DNA from: Arthrobacter sp.
GTDB taxonomy: Bacteria > Actinomycetota > Actinomycetes > Actinomycetales > Micrococcaceae
Direction of reading: 5' to 3'
DNA: 16,991 bases
Assembly: GCA_025464545.1 (NCBI GenBank)
Contig: JAODMA010000119.1
Coordinates: 1-16,991 of the forward strand
Positions within the stretch are counted from its first letter, which is position 1; every line of letters begins with the position of its first letter. The notes under the pieces are model-generated. The model worked only from the letters and a program-made list of their open reading frames with translations, was not told where the DNA came from and made no database searches. Shown here piece after piece: positions 7,078 through 12,863 of the stretch. A program made the translations under genes and the position numbers.

Positions 7078-8016
7078 TCACGGATGTGGGCGGCGGGCCA
7101 GCGCACCAAGCAGACGGCTCTTGAATTCCTGTTCCAAGAAGAGGTCCTTCCACTCAACACGGACGAACCGCCAGCCATCTTCCATCAGTGCCTTCTCGCG
7201 GCGCCGTTCCTCGAAGAGCACCTCGGCTGTGGGACTGTAATCGAAGTACTTGATTTTGCCGTCGAACTCGAGGGCGACCTTCTCCTCCTTCCATGCAAAG
7301 TCCAGGCGGTGGCGCCCAGCGCGGGTTGACACTTCAAGCTGCGGCTCGGGTGGCCTGATCCGGCACCGCAGGATCAAGTCGCGGGTCAGGGTCTCGCCTG
7401 GAGATTCGGACCGCGGATCGGCCGAGGCCAGGACACGGCGGAATGTCCGGATCCCCCGCCGGCCGTCCAGATCATCTGCCATGGCCTGCAGGGCGGCCGG
7501 GTCCGCGCCCAGACGAAGCGCGTGGTCAGTGAGGATCAGCGCCTGCCTGTAGGGCAGCAGCATGGCGCAATCCGCTGTTGTGCGCTCCAGGGACGTCGCC
7601 CGGATGCCGTTCACTACGGTGACGTCCTGATCGGCGAAGGGACGGGTGTGGCAGCGGACGTCCTTACCGTGGCGCTCGGTTGAGGGGTTCACTTTCTGGA
7701 GCAAGTGAATAGTGTCATCCACGTCCCACAGGTAGAGGCGGCGGAGGCGCGCCGCGGAAGTGTGGCTGTACAGGAAAGTGGCCGTCGACGTCGTAAGGGT
7801 TCCGTGGGCGTGCGCGTAGATGAGTTGCCTGCTCCGGACTGTGGGGGACTGGGCCCGCCACAGGCTGGCGCGGATGTAGCAGCCGTACCGGAGCCGGACA
7901 ACGACGCCTGAATCCAGGAGTGCGCGGATGGCCCGCGAGCCATAGCCGAGGTCCAGGAGTTGTTCGGTGCGCCAGAGGTTGCCCGTCGGCGGCAGCTCCA
8001 AGGGGTTCTGCGTCAT
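7078..8016 (-). CDS. AbiEi antitoxin-like winged helix fused to a Vsr/DUF559-like nuclease fold
   Basis: This 312-residue protein, counted from the ATG at 8016, is of a type common in Arthrobacter and other actinobacteria, whose function is not established. Residues about 10-55 look like the winged-helix start of AbiEi-type antitoxins (RTEQLLDLGYGSRAIRALLDSGVVVRLRYGCYI). The middle (60-200) is the usual connecting domain with LERTTADCAMLL. The C-terminus resembles a very-short-patch-repair/DUF559 endonuclease fold: D239, then LEFDGKIKY with E250 and K254, then RRREKALMEDGWRFVRV. This keeps a D-E-x-K set, so catalysis is possible. No AbiEii-type nucleotidyltransferase toxin lies beside it. The start is uncertain: a TTG at 8058 and an ATG at 8037 are in frame, and none has a good ribosome site. 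Confidence 0.72.
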   Translation of the reverse strand: MTQNPLELPPTGNLWRTEQLLDLGYGSRAIRALLDSGVVVRLRYGCYIRASLWRAQSPTVRSRQLIYAHAHGTLTTSTATFLYSHTSAARLRRLYLWDVDDTIHLLQKVNPSTERHGKDVRCHTRPFADQDVTVVNGIRATSLERTTADCAMLLPYRQALILTDHALRLGADPAALQAMADDLDGRRGIRTFRRVLASADPRSESPGETLTRDLILRCRIRPPEPQLEVSTRAGRHRLDFAWKEEKVALEFDGKIKYFDYSPTAEVLFEERRREKALMEDGWRFVRVEWKDLFLEQEFKSRLLGALARRPHP

Positions 8017-8131
8017 GCCACCAGCCTGGGCTGCCATGCGAGCGGGCGGCAGACCCAACCGTGGCTATGTGGAAAACGCGAGGCCGCGACGCAGTTTTTT
8101 GCGACGGCTCATTTTTGGGACGGTGTGCCGC

Positions 8132-8199
8132 CCAGTTCGCCGGAACGTGGCGGAGGCGCCGGAAATTTACGGCGAGTTCGGTGGCTTCCCGCGATTTCG
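8132..8199. repeat. 68-bp nested inverted repeat, copy R4
   Basis: Units are CCAGTTCGCCGGAA (8132-8145), CGGAGGCGCCGGAA (8151-8164), TTACGGCGAGTTCG (8167-8180) and TTCCCGCGATTTCG (8186-8199), with spacers CGTGG, AT and GTGGC. This is the most degenerate copy but has the same spacing. It lies between the start of the AbiEi-like gene and the 3' end of the lacI remnant (66 bp away). Confidence 0.85.
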
Positions 8200-8265
8200 G
8201 CGGCGGGCGATTTCGACGTCGGGCGGCTGGCCGCGGGCGGGCGGGGCCGTACCAGCCCGGCCGTG

Positions 8266-8478
8266 TCAGCCGGAAAAGCGGGCCGTGGTGCCGCGGACGA
8301 TGAGGGCCGGCTCGATCAGCTTGCGTCTGGGTTCGAGGGTGGGGTCCTGGATCCGCGCCAGCAGGGCGTTTGCGACGTCGGACCCGACAATGTCGCCCCG
8401 GTAGTCCACGGAGGACATGTCCAGGTACCGCGACTTGGCCAGCGGGGAGCCTCGGGCGCCGACGTCCAGGCCGAGGCC
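8266..8478 (-). pseudogene. Remnant of a LacI-family transcriptional regulator (C-terminal end)
   Basis: About 60 residues match the C-terminal end of LacI/GalR regulators: SPLAKSRYLDMSSVDYRGD, then VANALLARIQDPTLEPRR, then PALIVRGTTARFSG and a stop at 8266. In intact relatives the strand VSVVGFDD precedes S-P-L-A; here GLDVGAR leads straight into GSPLAK, so several residues seem deleted. Upstream the frame opens into low-complexity Gly/Pro with no ligand-binding core or DNA-binding domain. This is therefore a truncated, non-functional gene, probably once a sugar-responsive repressor. R4 and R5 lie on either side of it. The exact 5' boundary of homology is approximate. Confidence 0.75.
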
Positions 8479-8780
8479 CTGCCGCGGGCCGCCGCCCGGC
8501 CCGGGAGCATGCCACATGGGGGATCGATGTTCCAGAAAACTGGGGGACCCTCGCGGTAGCCGGCGGCCGCTCCCAGATCGCCTCGGCGCAGGGCAACTAT
8601 GCCGGGTTCTACATTTGCCCGCGCCATCCAGGATGGAGGACCCGGACCGGTGCCGGCCGCCGAGGGAGTGCGGACCTCGAGGTCCTCGACGCCGCCAGGC
8701 GCAGCGACCTGGAGAACAGGGCAGTGGAGCTGGGCGGGCAGGGCCCTCAGCAGTGGGCCGCCGTCGTACTGGGGGAAACC
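8479..8780 (-). other. Decayed or unassigned stretch between the lacI remnant and R5
   Basis: About 300 bases without a gene I can identify. One minus-strand frame stays open from 8780 with high GC at third positions (it reads, for example, GFPQYDGGPLLRALPAQ near its start and EGPPVFWNIDPP near its end), which suggests eroded coding DNA. No start with a ribosome site and no family match came to mind. Bases 8017-8131 upstream of the AbiEi-like gene hold T-runs at about 8095-8115 but no clear promoter. Bases 8849-8907 beyond the tgt stop also show nothing. Confidence 0.3.
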
Positions 8781-8848
8781 CGAGGTCGCCGGAAAGCTGC
8801 CAGATCGCCGGAACCTTCCGGCGATCTCGGACGGTTCCGGCGACTTCG
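8781..8848. repeat. 68-bp nested inverted repeat, copy R5
   Basis: Units are CGAGGTCGCCGGAA (8781-8794), CCAGATCGCCGGAA (8800-8813), TTCCGGCGATCTCG (8816-8829) and TTCCGGCGACTTCG (8835-8848), with spacers AGCTG, CC and GACGG. The outer pair has GTCGCC facing GGCGAC and the inner pair GATCGCC facing GGCGATC, so the two stems have diverged from each other while each stays paired. It lies 59 bp beyond the tgt stop. Confidence 0.92.
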
Positions 8849-8907
8849 ACGGCGCGACGCCGCGACGCAGGGACGGGTCAGCGCCGGGACCCCGGAACCC
8901 AGGAGTC

Positions 8908-10206
8908 CTACGAGTAGTAGTTCCGCAGGGTCTCGGCCTTGAACTCGAAGAAGTTGCCGGCCTCGATGGCGAGCCGGGCGTCGTCCACCATCTTCACCAC
9001 GAAGCGTTCGTTGTGGATTGAGATCAGGGTGGCCGAGACCATCTCCTTGGCCTTGAACAGGTGGTGGATGTAGGCCCGTGAATAGTTCAGGCAGGCGTAG
9101 CAGTCGCAGCCTTCCTGCAGCGGGCCGAAGTCGCGCTTGTACTTGGCGCCGGAGAGGTTGTACCGCCCGGTCGGGTGGTAAAAGGCGGAGTTGCGGGCCA
9201 CCCGGGTGGGAGAGACACAGTCGAAGGTGTCCGCGCCGTTTTCGATTGCCGTGAAGATGTCGTCCGGTTCGGAGATGCCGAGCAGGTGCCGCGGCTTGTT
9301 CTCCGGCAGCTCCTCGTTGCACCAGCGCACGATCGTGCCCAGGTTCTCCTTCTCCAGCGCCCCGCCGATACCGAAGCCGTCGAAGTTCATAGCGCCCAGG
9401 TCCCGGCAGGCTTTGCGGCGCAGATCCTCGTACTGGGCGCCTTGGATGACGCCGAACAAGGCCTGATACGGCTTGCCGGGCCGCTCGGACGTAAGCCTGA
9501 AGTGTTCCGTGATGCAGCGCTCTGCCCAGCGGCGGGTCCGTTCCAGGGACTCCTCTTGATACGCGCGGGAGTTCTGCAGCGTGGTCAGCTCGTCGAAGGC
9601 GAACATGATGTCCGCGCCGATCTGGTGCTGGACGTCCATGGAGATCTCAGGGCTGAAGCGGTGCCGGTCCCCGTTGAGGTGGCTCTTGAACCAGACGCCC
9701 TCCTCGTCGACGTGCGCGAGCCGTTCCTTGCCGGGCGCCACGGCGTCGTCGGGTCCGGAATTGTCCACCGATTTCATGTCGATGACCTTCTTGAAGCCCG
9801 AGCCCAGGCTCATCACCTGGAACCCGCCGGAATCCGTGAAGGTGGGGCCCCGCCAGTTCATGAACGCGCCCAGCCCGCCCGCCTCGTCCAGGATGTCCGC
9901 GCCCGGCTGCAGATACAGGTGGTAGGCGTTGGCCAGCACGGCCTGCGCCCCCAGCTCGGCAATGGATTCCGGCAAGACCGACTTCACCGTGGCCTTGGTG
10001 CCTACGGCGATAAATGCGGGGGTCTGGATCTCACCGTGCGGCGTTGTGATGGTGCCCGTACGGCCCAGGAATGGCCCGCCGTTTTCAGCCAATTGAGCAG
10101 ACGACGGCGGGCAGCTTTCGCTCAGGCGTTTGCCGACCCGGAAGGAGAATTCGGATTGCCGGGCAGGCTGGAGTGGCGAAGCGTCGGGTTCAGGAATGGC
10201 TGGCAC
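8908..10206 (-). CDS. tgt: tRNA-guanine(34) transglycosylase
   Basis: This 432-residue enzyme exchanges guanine at the wobble position of GUN-anticodon tRNAs for a 7-deazaguanine (preQ1 or queuine). Key parts are DSGGFQVMSL with the general-base Asp125, FAFDELTT with Asp205, VIQG with Gln255, FDCVSPTR with the nucleophile Asp329, and the zinc site Cys367, Cys369, Cys372 and His398. Two pocket positions differ from the preQ1-type bacterial enzymes: the FDEC cysteine is Leu207, and GGLAVGE reads GGALEKE (281-287). A segment of about 26 extra residues lies after DSGGFQVMSL (about 138-163). The first 40 residues are non-conserved. The start is given as the GTG at 10206, without a clear ribosome site; an in-frame TTG at L39 is an alternative. 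The gene follows the SRPBCC gene by 33 bp, and a 19-bp palindrome lies between them. Confidence 0.92.
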   Translation of the reverse strand: MPAIPEPDASPLQPARQSEFSFRVGKRLSESCPPSSAQLAENGGPFLGRTGTITTPHGEIQTPAFIAVGTKATVKSVLPESIAELGAQAVLANAYHLYLQPGADILDEAGGLGAFMNWRGPTFTDSGGFQVMSLGSGFKKVIDMKSVDNSGPDDAVAPGKERLAHVDEEGVWFKSHLNGDRHRFSPEISMDVQHQIGADIMFAFDELTTLQNSRAYQEESLERTRRWAERCITEHFRLTSERPGKPYQALFGVIQGAQYEDLRRKACRDLGAMNFDGFGIGGALEKENLGTIVRWCNEELPENKPRHLLGISEPDDIFTAIENGADTFDCVSPTRVARNSAFYHPTGRYNLSGAKYKRDFGPLQEGCDCYACLNYSRAYIHHLFKAKEMVSATLISIHNERFVVKMVDDARLAIEAGNFFEFKAETLRNYYS

Positions 10207-10216
10207 CGTTCAAGTG

Positions 10217-10235
10217 TGCCAGCTAACAGCTGGCA
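10217..10235. promoter_or_regulatory. 19-bp perfect palindrome just upstream of tgt
   Basis: TGCCAGCT (10217-10224) and AGCTGGCA (10228-10235) are exact inverted repeats around AAC. The site lies 10 bp before the tgt start codon and 4 bp after the SRPBCC stop. It could be an operator, a short RNA hairpin that affects tgt translation, or a weak terminator; there is no T-tract on the minus strand. Confidence 0.45.
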
Positions 10236-10239
10236 ATCC

Positions 10240-10965
10240 TTAGTGCAGCGGGTCGGATGTGGGGTAGTTCTCAGCCCGCCATTTGTCCCAGTACTTCCGA
10301 ACGTCCTCCAGCCGGTGCGCCCCCAAATCGTAGGTGGAGACGATCACAAGGGAACCGCCGTCGGGCCGGACCTCGGGGATGGCCGGCTGGTCCGCCACGA
10401 TCACGAGGCCCTCGCCGTGCTCGGCATAGTCGTGGACCGTCAGACCCACCTGGTGGTTGCTCCGGAACCACACCTTGCCGGAGATCTCCTCGCCGGTGGC
10501 CAGGGTAAGCGAATACGGTTCGCCCGGGGCCGGCACGTCGCTGACCCCCAGCTTCTCGATGACGGATCCCTCGGTGCCGGGAACGGAGAAGAAGAACGTG
10601 CGGCGGTTGCCGTGGGGATGCCGTTCCAAGGCAAAGCGGAGCTGCTGAAGAAAAGTCAGCCAGCCCTGGGTGATGTCCTCGTCCCAGGCGGCCCACTCGG
10701 AGTTGTGGTCGACCGCGGCGCGGGTGACGCTGACCTCGGTGCCGGTCGGGACCGGTTTCAGCGTGAAGACGTCGCCGCCGTCGACCACGAGGGAGGTGTG
10801 GTCCGCGCCTTCGACCACGTTGGGGCTGAAGTAGATTTCGTTGATCTCGGCGGCCTGATCATCAGCTTGCCAGCCGTGCCACTGTGCCACCTTGTACGGT
10901 TCGCGCAGCATTGTCCAGACCTGCTGCGCGTCGGAGTTGATCACAACGCTCAGATTGTTAGTCAT
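10240..10965 (-). CDS. SRPBCC (START/AHSA1-like) domain protein
   Basis: This 241-residue soluble protein of unknown function has an N-terminal half (about 1-118) that looks like an AHSA1-type SRPBCC domain: a first strand LSVVINSDAQQVWTMLREP, then a sheet with SLVVDGGDVFTLKPVPTGTEVSVT and a closing helix ITQGWLTFLQQLRFALE. Such domains bind hydrophobic ligands or partner proteins in a deep cavity. The second half (125-241) has beta-rich character (GEEISGKVWFRSNHQVGLTV, then EGLVIVADQPA), possibly a second such domain, and ends with a helix DVRKYWDKWRAENY. The start at 10965 lacks a ribosome site but has TAGATT six bases upstream, so the mRNA may be leaderless. It is 33 bp upstream of tgt and may share its transcript; no functional link is known to me. 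Confidence 0.75.
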   Translation of the reverse strand: MTNNLSVVINSDAQQVWTMLREPYKVAQWHGWQADDQAAEINEIYFSPNVVEGADHTSLVVDGGDVFTLKPVPTGTEVSVTRAAVDHNSEWAAWDEDITQGWLTFLQQLRFALERHPHGNRRTFFFSVPGTEGSVIEKLGVSDVPAPGEPYSLTLATGEEISGKVWFRSNHQVGLTVHDYAEHGEGLVIVADQPAIPEVRPDGGSLVIVSTYDLGAHRLEDVRKYWDKWRAENYPTSDPLH

Positions 10966-10971
10966 GGGGCG

Positions 10972-11000
10972 AATCTACAACGCCCGGCCGCAACGGGCTA
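10972..11000 (-). promoter_or_regulatory. Possible leaderless promoter of the SRPBCC gene
   Basis: On the minus strand TAGATT (10977-10972) ends six bases before the ATG, so transcription would begin at the start codon. The hexamer 17 bp upstream is TAGCCC, a poor -35. The absence of any purine-rich ribosome site before this ATG supports the reading. Confidence 0.35.
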
Positions 11001-11014
11001 GGGCCGGACGGGTG

Positions 11015-12073
11015 TCAGGCGCGGACAGACTCGAGTTCGTTGCCGATCCGGCGCTCCAACTCCTGCGCTCCGATCGTCTCCGAGCCTCCGTGGGCGCGCA
11101 GGAACAGCAGCGCCTCCAGCCGGAGCAGGCGCCATTCCCGTTCCGCATCCGGGTTCGAGTTGTCGATCGAGCGGAAGATTTCCTTGTCGTACAGGTTCGG
11201 TTCGTTGAGTGAGCGCTGCCGCACCTTGGCGTTGATCCGGGCCTTGAACGGGTCCGTTTCCATGCCGTCCGGCGCGCGAAGGAGCTTCTCGTAGACAGCG
11301 GCGCGTTCCTCCTGCCCGAGCCTGCGGCAGATGTAGCTGGAGAGGGCCAGGGCAGCCTCCACGGATGCCCACCGTCCGGGGTTCCCGTCGAAGGGGAGTA
11401 CGTTGAGCAGATCGGCGACGGCGAGGGCGTTCTCGGCGTCCTTACGGAGGATGAACAGCTCGTGCGCCAGATCGCTGAGGTCCTTGAGGCAGCTGCCGGA
11501 CTTGGTGTTAATGCCCTTGGCCAGCCGCTCGGCGAGCAGCTGCACGCCCACCGCGTCCGGGTGTGCCTCCGCCGCCACTTCCACAACGGATTCCGGTGTG
11601 CCCTCGGGGGAGGGGATCAACGCCAGGTCCTCCTCGCTCGGCCCGCCGCCCGCCGGCGGCGCGGCAGGAAGCGGAGGGACGACGACGGAGGGCGGCGCCG
11701 GGGTGTCGTCTGCTTCAACAGCGCGGTCCGGAGCAGCGCCCTCTAGGGTAGCGCCCTCCGGGGTGGCCCCCTCGGGGGTGTCGCCGCGACCGGTGCCGTT
11801 GTCGACGTCGCCGCCGTCACCGCGGCCGGGAGCCTTCGCGGCGTCCTCCGGGGCATCCAAAACCGTGACAACGGAACCTGCAGCGATCCGCAACATTCCG
11901 CCGCCGGTCAGGGTGGCAAGTACCAGCGCCGGAGTGCCGAAATCGTCCGTTTCGACGTCCACACGCTGGATTTCGGCGGAGCGTTTGCCGTCCGGAAGGA
12001 GCAGATGGTGGCCGGTCCGCAGAGATCCAGCCTGCTGTTGGCTGTGGTTCCGGGAGGCTCGCGGGTGGGTCAT
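11015..12073 (-). CDS. Hypothetical actinobacterial protein with repeat-bearing linker and helical C-terminal domain
   Basis: I do not recognise this 352-residue protein with confidence. The N-terminal part (20-73) is beta-rich (GHHLLLPDGKRSAEIQRVDV, then ALVLATLTGGGMLRIAAGSVVTVL) and may be a small barrel. A disordered linker rich in Gly, Pro, Ala and Asp follows (75-160), with TPEGATPEGATLEGA from a tandem repeat. The C-terminal part (165-352) is mostly helical and leucine/alanine-rich (LKDLSDLAHELFILRKDAENALAVADLL, WASVEAALALSSYICRRLGQEERAAVYEKLL), like helical-repeat or TPR-type folds. No catalytic motif, signal peptide or membrane span is seen. The ATG at 12073 has AAGGA about seven bases upstream. 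It ends 49 bp before the SRPBCC start, so the genes share a direction but perhaps not a transcript. Confidence 0.75.
   Translation of the reverse strand: MTHPRASRNHSQQQAGSLRTGHHLLLPDGKRSAEIQRVDVETDDFGTPALVLATLTGGGMLRIAAGSVVTVLDAPEDAAKAPGRGDGGDVDNGTGRGDTPEGATPEGATLEGAAPDRAVEADDTPAPPSVVVPPLPAAPPAGGGPSEEDLALIPSPEGTPESVVEVAAEAHPDAVGVQLLAERLAKGINTKSGSCLKDLSDLAHELFILRKDAENALAVADLLNVLPFDGNPGRWASVEAALALSSYICRRLGQEERAAVYEKLLRAPDGMETDPFKARINAKVRQRSLNEPNLYDKEIFRSIDNSNPDAEREWRLLRLEALLFLRAHGGSETIGAQELERRIGNELESVRA
11735..11779 (-). repeat. Three 15-bp tandem repeats inside the 352-aa protein gene
   Basis: AGCGCCCTCTAGGGT (11735-11749), AGCGCCCTCCGGGGT (11750-11764) and GGCCCCCTCGGGGGT (11765-11779) are in-frame units that encode T-P/L-E-G-A in the linker. 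Slippage could change the copy number without shifting the frame. Confidence 0.8.
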
Positions 12074-12200
12074 CGGGGGTCCTTAAATTCTCTTATGGTC
12101 CGCCCAACAGTCTACAAAGGCAGCTCGCGAAGTCGGGGACGCCGGGCTGCCTCGAGCGTCCCGGGGACTGCACAGGGCACGCCGGGCCGCCCGGCGGCGG

Positions 12201-12740
12201 TCAGTTGCCGACGCCTGCGAAGGCCAGCGCCTGACGGATCAGCGCGCCGCGGCCTCCGCTGAATTCAAGCTGGACATCCGAGCTCATCACTTCCTGGGGG
12301 GTCATCCACGTGAGCTCAAGGGCGTCCTGGCGCGGGGAGCATTCGCCGGTGACAGGGATGATGTACGCCAGCGCGACGGCGTGCTGGCGGTCATCCGTAA
12401 AGCCGGTGTGGGACGGGGCGGGGAAGAATTCGGCGACCGTGAACGGCACGGGGCTGATGGGCAGCTGCGGGAACGCCAGCGGGCCGAGGTCCTTCTCCAT
12501 ATGGCGCAGGAGTGCGGCCCGGATGGTTTCGCGGTAGAGCACCCGGCCGGAGACGAGGGACCGGATCATGTTGCCGTCCTCGTCGGCCTGCAGCAGCGTG
12601 CCGACCTCGTTCACGAACCCGAGGGGATCGAGCCGGACCGGTACGGCCTCGACGTAGACCATGGGCAGCCGGCCGCGCGCCTCGAACAAGTCGTCTTCGG
12701 AGAGCCAGCCGGGATTCGGGTCAGGAGTGCGAACGTTCAT
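12201..12740 (-). CDS. NUDIX-like protein, DUF4916 type
   Basis: This 179-residue soluble protein resembles the DUF4916 group of actinobacterial Nudix-fold proteins; the substrate is unknown. The core strand LPMVYVEAVPVRLDPLGFVNEVGTLLQADEDG leads into SGRVLYRETIRAALLRHMEKDLGPL, which has the spacing of a Nudix box (G-x5-E-x7-R) but reads R-H-M-E-K-D where the canonical box has R-E-U-x-E-E, so metal ligands are partly missing. The segment HAVALAYIIPVTGECSPRQDALELTWMTPQEV is the usual C-terminal part. The ATG at 12740 has no ribosome site; TAGAAC lies six bases upstream, so a leaderless start is possible. The downstream gap of 127 bp to the 352-aa gene contains that gene's leader and GC-rich stems, but no certain terminator. 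Confidence 0.78.
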   Translation of the reverse strand: MNVRTPDPNPGWLSEDDLFEARGRLPMVYVEAVPVRLDPLGFVNEVGTLLQADEDGNMIRSLVSGRVLYRETIRAALLRHMEKDLGPLAFPQLPISPVPFTVAEFFPAPSHTGFTDDRQHAVALAYIIPVTGECSPRQDALELTWMTPQEVMSSDVQLEFSGGRGALIRQALAFAGVGN

Positions 12741-12863
12741 GGTTAAGTTCTACCGCATCCCTGACCCGTTCCCCGCGCCGTCGCTCAGGTCGCCAGCACC
12801 GAGTCCAGCGGTTCGCCGGACGCGATCCGTGCCAGCAGCGGAGGGCTGGAGGGCTGACCCCGC

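Noticed and set aside
8090..8116. T-runs upstream of the AbiEi-like gene as a promoter or terminator
   Set aside because: No paired stem of useful length precedes them and no -35/-10 pair with suitable spacing was found.
1158..8848. CRISPR array made of the CGCCGGAA repeats
   Set aside because: Copies are scattered over 7.7 kb, internally palindromic, with 2-5 bp spacers and no cas genes.
1132..8900. Reading frames that run through R1-R5 (for example peptides with VRRKFPANS-like strings)
   Set aside because: They arise from the repeat itself in several frames and strands and lack starts, ribosome sites and family similarity.
12808..12826. Single copy of the repeat half-unit (GCGGTTCGCCGGAC followed by GCGAT)
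   Set aside because: It resembles the first unit of R2, but the second unit and both inverted units are absent at the expected 5-2-5 spacing, so it is not counted as a copy.
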